Shown here piece after piece: positions 1 through 7,058 of a stretch of 24,361 nt of DNA (the first letter of the stretch is position 1; the number at the start of each line of letters is the position of its first letter). The stretch lies in NCBI GenBank assembly GCA_900539855.1, contig UQDO01000036.1, forward strand, positions 1 through 24,361, given 5' to 3'. Made by a program: the position numbers and the translations under genes. Source of the DNA: an uncultured Oscillospiraceae bacterium. GTDB lineage: Bacteria; Bacillota; Clostridia; Oscillospirales; Acutalibacteraceae. The notes under the pieces are model-generated. The model was given only the letters and a program-made list of their open reading frames with translations. It was not told the DNA's origin and did no database searches.

Positions 1-54
1 CCTACGTCTGTCAATTAATTATAAGAACGCTATTCACCTATAAACTAAAATTTA
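1..54 (+). repeat. Right part of a TAAATTTTAGTTTA-family dispersed element (cut by window edge)
   Basis: Bases 1-54 match 16349-16402 with a single difference, at the fifth base (c here, t there). Both end in the terminal sequence ATAAACTAAAATTTA. The copy at 16286-16403 is complete with two inverted ends, so this is read as the right half of a second copy whose left end lies before the window. The family name and mobility are inference; the sequence identity is seen directly. Confidence 0.75.
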
Positions 55-72
55 TAATGCTTACCTGTAAAT

Positions 73-101
73 TAAAAACGGCAGGGAATAAATCCCTGCC
101 G
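73..101 (-). terminator. Rho-independent terminator of the secreted-protein gene
   Basis: A perfect 9-bp stem (CGGCAGGGA / TCCCTGCCG, loop ataaa) is followed on the minus strand by a run of five T. It lies 34 bases after the stop codon of the minus-strand gene at 135-803. Confidence 0.8.
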
Positions 102-134
102 TCCGGTAACATACAAGATCGTTTTGATTTATCA

Positions 135-803
135 TCAAAGCGTTTCGGAGGATATTATCACGAATCCGAACTGCGATGACCGGTCTGGTTTGAAAACCGT
201 CCGTACAAGACATGTTTCTTCATCGTCTCCGCCGTAATAGGTTGTCATGCAGGTCACGGTTACATAATTTCCGCTCCCCGTGTCGGAACTCATCGACACC
301 TGTCTGTGGAACTGCGTACCCATACCGTCTGTCGGCACGGGAACATATCCGTCCGGTGCATCCCAAAGCCCCGAAGATTGCTCCGGCAGCGTTACGCCGT
401 ACAGGTCTTTCGCAAGGCATGACACCATGTCGTAGCTGACGCAAAGTCCGTATCCGGCAAAATCGGTTGCATAATCACGAAGCACCGCCGCGGTCGCCCC
501 GGCAAGCGCCCTTTCGTCGGACAAAGCCTCATTATAGCAGAAATTCGCGTTGAGCATCGCAGTGAACAGCTCGCTCAATTCCCGGTCGCTAAACGGCTCT
601 TCCCGATATGCGTCGGTATCGGCAGCATCGGCTTCCCCACCGGTTATCTCGGTGCCGGTCCTATATCCGTCCGCCGCGATGGGCGAGGTGACATAGCTTT
701 CGCTTTCGGCAGCGCCTAAAATGGCGGTCGGGAAAATGAGCGCAGCGCATAAAAACACTGTCGAAACAACAGATAATACACACAAAAATCTTGTTTTTTT
801 CAT
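135..803 (-). CDS. Secreted protein of unknown function
   Basis: I do not recognise a family. The protein begins MKKTRFLCVL and has a long hydrophobic stretch ending near AILGAAES, a typical Sec signal peptide cleaved by signal peptidase I. There is no lipobox at the end of the hydrophobic core. The mature part has a short acidic Thr/Asp/Glu-rich linker, then a globular region rich in Tyr, Thr and Val with several cysteines, ending in a beta-like segment GFVIISSETL. I chose the ATG at 803 because GGTGG sits eight bases upstream. In-frame ATGs at 818 and 809 would add five or two residues and have weaker ribosome sites. It is monocistronic, divergent from spoVAC, and closed by the terminator at 73-101. 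A sporulation link is only suggested by position. About 222 residues. Confidence 0.75.
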   Translation of the reverse strand: MKKTRFLCVLSVVSTVFLCAALIFPTAILGAAESESYVTSPIAADGYRTGTEITGGEADAADTDAYREEPFSDRELSELFTAMLNANFCYNEALSDERALAGATAAVLRDYATDFAGYGLCVSYDMVSCLAKDLYGVTLPEQSSGLWDAPDGYVPVPTDGMGTQFHRQVSMSSDTGSGNYVTVTCMTTYYGGDDEETCLVRTVFKPDRSSQFGFVIISSETL

Positions 804-865
804 TTTCATCGCCACCATATCTATTTCTCTTTAATTACATTATACACAGTATATTGTGAAAAGTC

Positions 866-904
866 GTATCAATGCTATTACAGTTTGGTATCAATTCTGT
901 TACA
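866..904. repeat. Direct repeat GTATCAAT-CT-TTACA in the divergent promoter region
   Basis: Two 17-base copies, GTATCAATGCTATTACA (866-882) and GTATCAATTCTGTTACA (888-904), agree at 15 of 17 positions. They start 22 bp apart, about two helical turns. They lie between the secreted-protein gene (candidate minus-strand -10 TATAAT at 839-844, poor -35) and spoVAC. The spacing suits side-by-side binding of a regulator on one DNA face, but no binding protein can be named. Confidence 0.55.
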
Positions 905-988
905 CTTACAAAACTTTGGCTGGCGATATGAGAACTTGAGCATAAATTTCCCTGATGCTGCAAAAACTACATGCAGGAGGAGAAATTT

Positions 989-1435
989 ATGAATATATCA
1001 AACGAACAATACTCCAAAATGGTTTCGGACGCTTCATCGCCGTCACCGATAGTCAAGGACATGGCTGCCGCGTTTTTTGTCGGCGGCGGCATATGCGTGC
1101 TGGGGCAGCTTCTTCTGACCGCCTTTAAAGCCACTGAGCTTACCCTTGAAACCTCAAAGTCGCTCGTATCGGTAACGCTGATTTTTATTGCAGCCGTACT
1201 CACCGGCCTCGGCGTTTTCGACAACATAGCGAAATTTGCCGGTGCCGGAACCCTTGTACCGATAACGGGATTTGCAAATTCAATCGTGTCCCCTGCGATA
1301 GAGTACAAGACAGAGGGTCAGATACTGGGGCTCGGTGCAAAAATGTTTACAATAGCCGGGCCCGTGCTGGTCTACGGAATAACCGCCTCGGCTATATACG
1401 GGCTGATTCTCTGGGCGGTCGGCAGAATTTTGTGA
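989..1435 (+). CDS. spoVAC: Stage V sporulation protein AC
   Basis: SpoVAC is an inner-membrane protein of the SpoVA channel, which moves Ca-dipicolinic acid into the forespore and releases it at germination. The start is placed at the ATG at 989: a perfect AGGAGG at 975-980 lies just ahead of it, whereas the in-frame ATG at 971 would put that ribosome site inside the gene. The product has 148 residues, close to the usual family length. A short polar N-terminus is followed by several membrane segments with the glycine-rich stretches FFVGGGICVLGQLL and FAGAGTLVPITGFANS that are typical of SpoVAC and the related SpoVAEb. The gene is 12 bases ahead of spoVAD, so they form an operon. Expression would be expected in the forespore from sigma-G. 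A loose match (GCATA at 940-944, 18 bases, AAAACTA at 963-969) exists but is too close to the ribosome site to call. Confidence 0.93.
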   Translation: MNISNEQYSKMVSDASSPSPIVKDMAAAFFVGGGICVLGQLLLTAFKATELTLETSKSLVSVTLIFIAAVLTGLGVFDNIAKFAGAGTLVPITGFANSIVSPAIEYKTEGQILGLGAKMFTIAGPVLVYGITASAIYGLILWAVGRIL

Positions 1436-1447
1436 GGGGGTCAGATA

Positions 1448-2452
1448 ATGTCTGAACGAAAAGGCAATCACACTATTGTGCCGTCCGGCACGGTTTATAT
1501 CGAATCGTACGCGTCGGCGGTGGGACCAAAGGAAAAGTCGGGACCTCTCGGCGCGTGGTTTGACAGAGCATTCGACGACGAGATGCTGGGCGAAAAGTCC
1601 TTTGAAAAGGCGGAAAGCCGTCTGCAGAAAACGGCTGTGGAAACGGCACTTTCGAAATCCGGCACGGCTGCCGACGATATCGATCTGATATTTGCCGGAG
1701 ATCTTCTGAATCAGTGCATCGGCAGCGCATACGGACTGCGCGAGTTTGGCATACCGTTTGTGGGACTTTACGGCGCGTGCTCGACCATGGCGCTGAGCCT
1801 CATAAATGCATCGCTTGCAGTTGACAGCGGTGCGGCAGGCAAGGCGATAGCCGTCACCTCGTCGCACTTCTGCAGTTCTGAAAGGCAGTTCAGATTTCCG
1901 CTTGAATACGGCGGTCAAAGACCGCCGACATCGCAATGGACGGTCACCGGCGCCGGCGCGGTACAGCTGGGGCGCAGTCTGAAAGGTCCGACCGTGGAGG
2001 CTCTGACTGTGGGCAGGATAATTGACATGGATATAACCGACATGAACAACATGGGTGCCGCAATGGCGCCTGCCGCTGCCGACACGATCGAAAGGTTTTT
2101 GCAGGATACAGGCACAGCACCCACTGACTATGATCTGATAATAACAGGCGACCTCGGCTTTACAGGTTCGGATCTGCTGCATGGGCTGCTGCAAAAGGAC
2201 GGCATAGAGCTTTCGAACCACAACGACTGCGGAATGATGATATTTGACCGCAAGCGGCAGGACGTTCATTCGGGCGGCTCCGGCTGCGGATGTTCGGCAT
2301 CGGTTCTTTGCTCATATCTGCTGAAAAAACTCGGAAACGGTGAGCTTAAAAACATTCTTTTCTGCGCCACCGGAGCGCTTATGTCGCCGACCGCCTGTAT
2401 GCAGGGCGAAAGCATACCGTCAATAGCCCACCTGCTGCACATAAGAGGTTGA
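1448..2452 (+). CDS. spoVAD: Stage V sporulation protein AD
   Basis: SpoVAD is the soluble, membrane-associated SpoVA subunit with a thiolase-like fold; in Bacillus it binds dipicolinic acid directly. The 334-residue product is full length for the family (about 335-340). Recognisable stretches include the N-terminal region SGTVYIESYASAVGPKEKSG, the KAE-rich helix near residues 50-60, LIFAGDLLNQCIGSAYGLR, the GLYGACSTMALSL segment at the pseudo-active cysteine, and the C-terminal HSGGSGCGCSA and GALMSPTACMQGESIP blocks. The start at 1448 follows a GAGGGGG ribosome site that overlaps the spoVAC stop. The usual third gene, spoVAEb, does not follow: the next 450 bases on this strand hold no recognisable partner, so it must be elsewhere or absent. 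Confidence 0.95.
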   Translation: MSERKGNHTIVPSGTVYIESYASAVGPKEKSGPLGAWFDRAFDDEMLGEKSFEKAESRLQKTAVETALSKSGTAADDIDLIFAGDLLNQCIGSAYGLREFGIPFVGLYGACSTMALSLINASLAVDSGAAGKAIAVTSSHFCSSERQFRFPLEYGGQRPPTSQWTVTGAGAVQLGRSLKGPTVEALTVGRIIDMDITDMNNMGAAMAPAAADTIERFLQDTGTAPTDYDLIITGDLGFTGSDLLHGLLQKDGIELSNHNDCGMMIFDRKRQDVHSGGSGCGCSASVLCSYLLKKLGNGELKNILFCATGALMSPTACMQGESIPSIAHLLHIRG

Positions 2453-2583
2453 GCCTTGTGGGGATCACTATTATAAACATGCTGTCGTCGATACTGACAT
2501 CGGTAAGAAGGGTCGTGTACCGATTGACCGCCGGTTTCCGCCGCAGCCGCAGGTGAATTGCAGAATCAGGCTCTCGTCAGCCT

Positions 2584-2619
2584 AAGCCTAAGGAGGGTAT
2601 TCGAACTCACCTTAGGCTT
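2584..2619 (+). terminator. Possible terminator of spoVAC-spoVAD
   Basis: A perfect 10-bp inverted repeat, AAGCCTAAGG (2584-2593) and CCTTAGGCTT (2610-2619), lies 130 bases after spoVAD. Only three T follow the stem, so it may be a weak terminator or part of a repeat. Confidence 0.4.
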
Positions 2620-2688
2620 TGCAGCAAATTCGGCATTAACGAACATGTGACACAGACTCCGCTCTGCCGCTTTGCATGTTTGCACACC

Positions 2689-2733
2689 GGTAAATTTTAG
2701 TTTATCTGCGTAAAGGTAGATAAACTGAATTTA
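2689..2733. repeat. Short hairpin copy of the TAAATTTTAGTTTA dispersed family
   Basis: The segment reads GGTAAATTTTAGTTTATCT, a short loop, then AGATAAACTGAATTTA, so nearly the whole element folds on itself. The first 18 bases match the left end of the element at 16286. The internal TTTATCTG..TAAAGG..AGAT part matches the copy at 22210, which makes these two a shorter subfamily. Confidence 0.65.
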
Positions 2734-2746
2734 TTGCATTGTGTAT

Positions 2747-2781
2747 ATAAAAATGCAGCAGGGGCGAAGCCTCTGCTGCAA
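2747..2781 (-). terminator. Terminator of the polysaccharide ABC exporter operon
   Basis: The inverted repeat TGCAGCAGGGG / GCCTCTGCTGCA (2754-2780, loop cgaa, one G-T pair) is followed on the minus strand by ATTTTTATA. It lies 130 bases beyond the ATPase stop codon. On the plus strand it is followed only by AAAA, so it points leftwards. Confidence 0.7.
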
Positions 2782-2909
2782 AATACTGCTTTTTATGACA
2801 GACTGACGGGAGAAAGACCACTGTACGGTTTTGTTTGCCGCATTTATTTATGCAGCCAGGCGCTATTACCCACAGCCCCGCGCGCCTGCCGAAGCAGCCG
2901 CGCCGCTCT

Positions 2910-3650
2910 TTAGTACGCCGATTTATAGGCGTTACATACGGCCTCGGTGTCGCCCACCATTTTGAGATTTCCGCGCTCAAGCCACGCGCAGTGCTTGCAC
3001 AGTCTTTCGATCTGCTCGAGCGAATGGCTGACCACTATGACCGTGGTCTTGTCGTTGGTGAGCATTTCGTTTATGCGGCGCTCGCACTTTTCCTGAAACT
3101 TGAAGTCGCCCACGGCAAGTATCTCGTCAACTATAAGTATATCCGGTACCGTCATTGTGGCAATTGCAAAGCCTATACGCGCCACCATACCGGATGAATA
3201 GTTTTTCATGGGCGCGTCGAGAAATTCCTGCATTTCGGAAAACTCGACTATCTCGTCAAAATGCTCGTCCATATATGCCTTCGAAAAGCCGAGCACCGAG
3301 CCGTTAAGATAAATATTTTCCCTTGCCGTCAGTTCAAAATCAAAGCCGGCGCCAAGCTCAATCAGCGGCGCTATAACGCCCCGTGTCACGACCGTGCCCT
3401 TTGTCGGGGTAAGTATTCCGGAAATGATCTTGAGCAGGGTCGATTTGCCCGAGCCGTTCAGACCGACGATACCGAAAACGTCGCCTTTTTCAATGTTCAG
3501 ACTGACATTATTGAGTGCAACAAAGTCCTCGAACATGAGCTGGCGCTTTACGAGCTTCAAAAAATATTCCTTAAGGCTCTGAAGCCGTTCCTTGCACATG
3601 TTGAAATGCATTTCTATATTTTTAAGTTCAACCGCATAATTGTCGGGCAT
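2910..3650 (-). CDS. Polysaccharide/teichoic acid export ABC transporter, ATP-binding subunit
   Basis: This is the ATPase of an ABC-2 exporter that moves an undecaprenyl-linked glycan across the membrane (TagH/Wzt/RfbB family). The 246 residues contain Walker A GLNGSGKST at 63-71, the Q-loop region, the family-typical GAGFDFELTARENIYLNG at about 100-117, the signature YSSGM at 151-155, Walker B ILIVDE at 171-176 and the H-loop histidine at 209. The N-terminal 40 residues form a helical extension (HFNMCKERLQSLKEYF) common to TagH/Wzt proteins. It stops after the nucleotide-binding domain and lacks the C-terminal sugar-binding domain of Wzt, so chain-length or end-modification recognition is not built in. 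GGAGG precedes the start. The partner permease is 24 bases upstream in the same operon. The exact glycan is unknown. Confidence 0.93.
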   Translation of the reverse strand: MPDNYAVELKNIEMHFNMCKERLQSLKEYFLKLVKRQLMFEDFVALNNVSLNIEKGDVFGIVGLNGSGKSTLLKIISGILTPTKGTVVTRGVIAPLIELGAGFDFELTARENIYLNGSVLGFSKAYMDEHFDEIVEFSEMQEFLDAPMKNYSSGMVARIGFAIATMTVPDILIVDEILAVGDFKFQEKCERRINEMLTNDKTTVIVVSHSLEQIERLCKHCAWLERGNLKMVGDTEAVCNAYKSAY

Positions 3651-3674
3651 CGGTATTCCTCCGTAACCTGCTGA

Positions 3675-4514
3675 TTATATGTGCAGGATGAATTTTTTTT
3701 GCAGTTTATTAAAGGTGAAAATTCCTATCACAAGGAACAAGAGCCCGTATCCGAGGCACATGAGATTGTCGGTAAGCGACGGCAATGTATTATATATCAC
3801 AACATCGCGGAAATACTGTATATACTTTGTCATGGGATTGTACCGCACTATCGCGACCGCAACGGTCTGGAGCGCGGAGTCCTTATTATAGCTGTCGAGC
3901 AGCGACGCCGGATAGATCAGCGGCGTCAGATACATCCAAAGCGTCAGCACCACACCGTAAAGGTGGATGACATCCTGAAAATAAACGCTGACAGCCGACA
4001 GAATAAGGCTCATGCCGATAACGAAAAGCAGGCAGTAAAACACCGGTATCGGGAACAGTACGATGGTCCAGCCCGGATTTATGTGGCTCATCCGGAACGC
4101 CATGACTATGGCGACCGCAATAAGTGAAAGCGCAAAGTTTATAAGCGAAAAAAGGCTTTTCTCAAGCGGAAAGATGTATTTCGGAATATACACCTTTTTT
4201 ATCAGACCTGCCGAGCCGAGTATCGAGGTAAGGGAGCTGCTCGTAGCCTCCGCAAAGAAGTTCCATATAGAAGCGCCGACGATATAATAAACGGCAAAAT
4301 CCCCTATGTCGGGATAATCCCTGACCTTGAAGATCATGCTGAAAACTGCCGTCAGCACCAGCATGGTGAGCAGCGGATTAAGAATACTCCACGCAACACC
4401 GAGCACCGAACGGCGGTATTTTATTTTAAAGTCCTTGCCGGCAAGATTGCGCAGCAACGGCAGATATTTTTTGAAGTTATAAAAGAAGCCTTTCATACCT
4501 GATCGGTTTTCCAA
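3675..4514 (-). CDS. Polysaccharide/teichoic acid export ABC transporter, permease subunit
   Basis: This is an ABC-2 type permease (TagG/Wzm/RfbA family) that forms the membrane channel for the neighbouring ATPase. The product has about 279 residues. The N-terminal helix ends in the hallmark KDFKIKYRRSVLGVAWSILNP, the coupling segment of this family, followed by six hydrophobic segments. I place the start at the TTG at 4514: a strong GGAGGTG (4521-4527) lies six bases ahead of it, while the ATG at 4541 would include that site and the internal ATG at 4493 has none. A near-perfect sigma-A promoter (4592-4620) lies upstream. The pair resembles O-antigen, teichoic-acid or rhamnan exporters. The divergent glycosyltransferase suggests a surface glycan. 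Confidence 0.92.
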   Translation of the reverse strand: MENRSGMKGFFYNFKKYLPLLRNLAGKDFKIKYRRSVLGVAWSILNPLLTMLVLTAVFSMIFKVRDYPDIGDFAVYYIVGASIWNFFAEATSSSLTSILGSAGLIKKVYIPKYIFPLEKSLFSLINFALSLIAVAIVMAFRMSHINPGWTIVLFPIPVFYCLLFVIGMSLILSAVSVYFQDVIHLYGVVLTLWMYLTPLIYPASLLDSYNKDSALQTVAVAIVRYNPMTKYIQYFRDVVIYNTLPSLTDNLMCLGYGLLFLVIGIFTFNKLQKKFILHI

Positions 4515-4591
4515 GCAGGACACCTCCATAAGGCATTGCACAATGAATTCCCGGCAGCCGGCAAGCGGCAGACCGTCAATGCAGCCTTTTC

Positions 4592-4620
4592 ATTATAATA
4601 CACTAATTAAAAAAAGTCAA
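4592..4620 (-). promoter_or_regulatory. Sigma-A promoter of the polysaccharide export operon
   Basis: On the minus strand: -35 TTGACT (4615-4620), 17-base spacer, -10 TATAAT (4592-4597). The spacing is ideal and the -10 perfect. Transcription would start near 4585, leaving a leader of about 70 bases before the TTG start. Confidence 0.8.
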
Positions 4621-4650
4621 TCCCGACAAAGCACCGCGCTTTAATGGCTA

Positions 4651-4679
4651 TTGACTTTAAAGGTCCTATAAAGTAAAAT
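4651..4679 (+). promoter_or_regulatory. Sigma-A promoter of the glycosyltransferase gene
   Basis: -35 TTGACT (4651-4656), 17-base spacer, -10 TAAAAT (4674-4679). The predicted start near 4686 excludes the ATG at 4684 and supports the ATG at 4711. The -35 lies in ATTGACTTT (4650-4658), the reverse complement of which, AAAGTCAAT, is at 4613-4621 over the -35 of the divergent promoter. Confidence 0.7.
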
Positions 4680-4710
4680 TGGTATGATAAACAAAAGGGA
4701 GACCGCCTTT

Positions 4711-6615
4711 ATGAACGATAATTTTAAAAGGGAAGATACCGACGTATTGACCCCTGAGCAATATGAAAAACGGATAAGCGAGCTGTCAGAGCTCAATGAT
4801 CAGTATAAAGCGAGACTGCAGGAGACAACGGCTCTGCTGCGCGAGACAAAAGCAAAGCTCAAAGAGGTCACCGGCTCACGCGGATATTCGTTTGTCAAGA
4901 AATATTACCGCTTAAGGGAACGGCTGCTGCCGCCCGGAAGCCGCAGGGTCAAGGTCATCCGCACATTGCTTTTGCCGATACTTATTCCGATGAAAAAAAT
5001 AAAGGCAAAAAGAGCCGAGCGCATGATAGACGGCACCGAATACCTTACAAAGGAGCAGGGGCTGGCAAAGCTCAGGGACTGTAAGCGCATCGATATCTTA
5101 ACCGTCGGACACACCGAATATATCGCCGGGATACTTAAAGAGATGCTTGTCTCACACGGCATAGAATGTAATATTCTTTACGAGCAGCCGGAGCTTTACG
5201 AGGATATACCCTACATTATTATATGCCCTCAGATATTTACAAAGTTTCCGCCGCTTTATATAGCGTTCCAGATGGAGCAGACCATCGATCCGAGATGGAT
5301 GACCGAGCAGTATTTCAAAATACTGCGCAACGCATATGCGGTGTTTGACTATTCGCTCGTCAATCTTGAATATTTTTCAAAGGATCCCGAAATAAAGAGC
5401 AAGCTGTACTACCTGCCGGTCGATGTGTCGCCCGTGCCGGTCTATAGCCCCGATCCGGGCACAGAAAAAGAGTACGACGTGCTGTTTTACGGGGCGTCGC
5501 ACATTGAGCGCCGCAGGATGATACTTGACCGGCTTTCGAAAAAATTCAATGTAAAGGTCGAAAGCAACCTGTTCGGCGAACCGCTCTACAGAGAAATGAG
5601 CAAGGCGCGGATCGTGCTCAACATACACTACTACGAAAACGCCATGCTTGAAACGACCAGGCTGCACGAAACGTTGTCGGTAGGCACCAGCCTTATCGTT
5701 TCGGAGCGAAGCTGCGACGCCGATGCCGAAGCAAGGCTCAGTGGCATAGTAGACTTTGTGCCGGAGGGCGATGTTGCGGCGCTTGAGGAGCGTATATCAT
5801 ACTGGCTGTCGCACGAGGATGAGCGAGTAAAAAGGGTGGAACAGAACAACGAGCTTTTAAAAAGCCGCGCGAACCAGATGAAGTTCTATTTCAACCGCTT
5901 CCTGCTCGCAAACGACCGGCTGAGCTTTGACGATTTTTATAATGAGTCGGGCGATTTTGTGACGGTGGATACCGACAGGCTCTGCCTCAGTCTGCCCGAA
6001 ACGGTCGAGCGTCGCAAGGCTTTCGACGACGACAACAAATACGGCTTTGCCGTCATGCCGGGACTGAAGCATAACATCGGCTGGGTGGGCTGCGGATTGA
6101 GCTATAAATTCCTTGCCAAACGGGCGCTTGATTGCGGATATAAAAAGCTGCTCATCTGTGAGGACGACACCTTTTTCCCGCCGGATTTTGACGAAAGGTT
6201 CAAAAAGATACTCCGCTACACCGCCGAAAACAGCGACTGGGATGCGTTTTCCGGCATAATGGCGGACATAGGAAACGTAAAGGTGCTGTCTTTGAAGGAG
6301 CAGGACGGCGAGACCTATGTGTACCTCAACCGCATAGTGAGCACGGTGTTCAATATGTATTCGGAAAAAACGCTTGCCCTTATGAGTGCATGGGATCCGT
6401 TTGACCGTGATGTCTATAAAAACACGATCGACCGCTATCTGGAAGGTAATCGGCTGAGCATCCTTACGACCTGCCCGTTCCTTGCCGGGCACAAGGAGGA
6501 TCTTGACTCCACTATATGGGGCAAAAGCAACACGGCATATGATGCCATGATACAGTCGAGCAACAAAAAGCTGAAAAAGCTTGCCCAGGACGCAAAAAAT
6601 CAGTTTGGCAGATAG
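4711..6615 (+). CDS. Two-domain glycosyltransferase (CgeB-like GT plus GT25-like domain)
   Basis: The 634-residue protein is probably cytoplasmic and builds a surface glycan. Residues 1-70 form a charged coiled coil (ERISELSELNDQYKARLQE), followed by a basic patch. Residues about 120-390 look like a GT-B enzyme of the CgeB/Glyco_trans_1_2 type, with a first Rossmann half and then YDVLFYGASHIERRRM (from about residue 255), ARIVLNIHYYE and the LHETLSVGTSLIVSERS nucleotide-sugar segment. Residues about 435-620 resemble GT25/GT-A enzymes: WVGCGLSYKFLAKRAL and LLICEDDTFF, whose EDD (484-486) is the expected metal-binding acidic motif. The start at 4711 has AAGGGAGA eight bases upstream and agrees with the promoter; the ATG at 4684 is probably outside the transcript. 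It is divergent from the export genes. The combination of both domains in one chain is inferred from motifs, and the sugar is unknown. Confidence 0.8.
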   Translation: MNDNFKREDTDVLTPEQYEKRISELSELNDQYKARLQETTALLRETKAKLKEVTGSRGYSFVKKYYRLRERLLPPGSRRVKVIRTLLLPILIPMKKIKAKRAERMIDGTEYLTKEQGLAKLRDCKRIDILTVGHTEYIAGILKEMLVSHGIECNILYEQPELYEDIPYIIICPQIFTKFPPLYIAFQMEQTIDPRWMTEQYFKILRNAYAVFDYSLVNLEYFSKDPEIKSKLYYLPVDVSPVPVYSPDPGTEKEYDVLFYGASHIERRRMILDRLSKKFNVKVESNLFGEPLYREMSKARIVLNIHYYENAMLETTRLHETLSVGTSLIVSERSCDADAEARLSGIVDFVPEGDVAALEERISYWLSHEDERVKRVEQNNELLKSRANQMKFYFNRFLLANDRLSFDDFYNESGDFVTVDTDRLCLSLPETVERRKAFDDDNKYGFAVMPGLKHNIGWVGCGLSYKFLAKRALDCGYKKLLICEDDTFFPPDFDERFKKILRYTAENSDWDAFSGIMADIGNVKVLSLKEQDGETYVYLNRIVSTVFNMYSEKTLALMSAWDPFDRDVYKNTIDRYLEGNRLSILTTCPFLAGHKEDLDSTIWGKSNTAYDAMIQSSNKKLKKLAQDAKNQFGR

Positions 6616-6617
6616 GA

Positions 6618-6654
6618 GAATCCCGGTGCGTCTTTGTCGCGCCGGGATTCGTTT
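6618..6654 (+). terminator. Terminator of the glycosyltransferase gene
   Basis: A 13-base stem (GAATCCCGGTGCG, 6618-6630, with CGCGCCGGGATTC, 6638-6650; one G-T pair) begins three bases after the stop codon and is followed by gttt. Confidence 0.8.
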
Positions 6655-6667
6655 AGGCTGACGAGAG
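6653..6667. repeat. 15-base inverted match to 2571-2585
   Basis: TTAGGCTGACGAGAG here is the exact reverse complement of CTCTCGTCAGCCTAA at 2571-2585. Both copies lie beside a terminator-like stem downstream of a gene and 60-130 bases from a TAAATTTTAGTTTA element, so they may be part of the same dispersed repeat package. Confidence 0.5.
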
Positions 6668-6698
6668 TCCTTTTGCGCGGGCTCAATGGACTTTTTAA

Positions 6699-6776
6699 GG
6701 AACGACACATGGGGTTCGTTCCCTACGACGTACCAATTGGATTTCCGTCTTTTACACCGCTAAACTAAAATTTACC
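6699..6776 (-). repeat. Left-half copy of the TAAATTTTAGTTTA dispersed element
   Basis: Read on the minus strand from 6776, the sequence starts GGTAAATTTTAGTTTA and stays alignable with 16286-16346, including the shared GTAGGGAACGA. It ends in an inverted repeat, GGAACGA (6701-6707) and TTCGTTCC (6714-6721). The right end of the element is missing. Confidence 0.6.
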
Positions 6777-6788
6777 GTTACAACACGC

Positions 6789-6826
6789 AAAAAAATACCG
6801 GCTCGTGATTACACGAACCGGTATTT
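6789..6826 (-). terminator. Terminator of the ferredoxin gene
   Basis: The stem AATACCGG-TCGTG / CACGA-CCGGTATT (6794-6825) with an atta loop and one mismatch is followed on the minus strand by seven T. It lies 17 bases beyond the ferredoxin stop codon. Confidence 0.85.
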
Positions 6827-6842
6827 TATGTTACTTTAAAAC

Positions 6843-7013
6843 TTAAGCCTCAGCTATAGCCTCAACAGGGCAGCCGGCTGCACATGTTCCGCAATCAACG
6901 CACTTGTCTGCGTCGATAACGTACTGGGTCTCACCCTCGCTTATAGCCTCGCAGGGGCAAGCAGCAGCACATGCACCGCACTGGATGCAGGCGTCAGAAA
7001 TCTTATATGCCAT
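6843..7013 (-). CDS. Small ferredoxin with two [4Fe-4S] clusters
   Basis: A 56-residue soluble electron carrier of the clostridial 2[4Fe-4S] type, used by anaerobes to pass low-potential electrons to and from hydrogenase, pyruvate-ferredoxin oxidoreductase and similar enzymes. The protein starts MAYKISDACI. Cluster-binding cysteines are at 9, 12, 15, 19 (CIQCGACAAACP) and 38, 41, 44, 48 (CVDCGTCAAGCP), each ending in the usual Cys-Pro. An extra cysteine at residue 21 is not a standard ligand. The length is exactly that of classical clostridial ferredoxins. GGAGGTG lies a few bases before the ATG, a promoter with a palindrome is at 7059-7087, and a strong terminator follows, so it is a single-gene unit. 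The yebC gene lies upstream on the same strand. Confidence 0.95.
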   Translation of the reverse strand: MAYKISDACIQCGACAAACPCEAISEGETQYVIDADKCVDCGTCAAGCPVEAIAEA

Positions 7014-7058
7014 TTTACACACCTCCGTAGATCTTATTCAGTTTCACTGTACACTGTT

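Larger units (their letters stand above)
2453..2909. other. Convergent intergenic region with hairpins and a dispersed repeat
   Basis: This 457-base stretch separates spoVAD from the convergent ABC exporter. It holds a 15-base sequence (2571-2585) repeated in inverse orientation at 6653-6667, a 10-bp stem at 2584-2619, a short copy of the TAAATTTTAGTTTA element at 2689-2733, and the exporter terminator at about 2747-2781. I see no convincing gene; the 35-codon frame at 2449-2556 has no ribosome site. Confidence 0.7.

Noticed and set aside
940..969. Sigma-G promoter of spoVAC
   Set aside because: GCATA and AAAACTA with 18 bases between are a weak match and would put the transcript start on the ribosome site.
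1280..2269. 329-codon antisense frame over spoVAD
   Set aside because: It is a shadow frame of a conserved gene, with no family resemblance.
2449..2556. 35-codon frame overlapping the spoVAD stop, ending RLTAGFRRSRR
   Set aside because: It is not similar to SpoVAEb, has no ribosome site for its ATG, and starts only with TTG or GTG.
4684..4710. ATG at 4684 as the glycosyltransferase start
   Set aside because: It lies five bases after the -10 box, before the expected transcription start, and the AAGGGAGA site serves the ATG at 4711.
2910..6615. Biosynthetic cluster for a secreted peptide or antibiotic
   Set aside because: The ABC pair has glycan-exporter hallmarks and the third gene is a glycosyltransferase. 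There is no precursor peptide or modifying enzyme.
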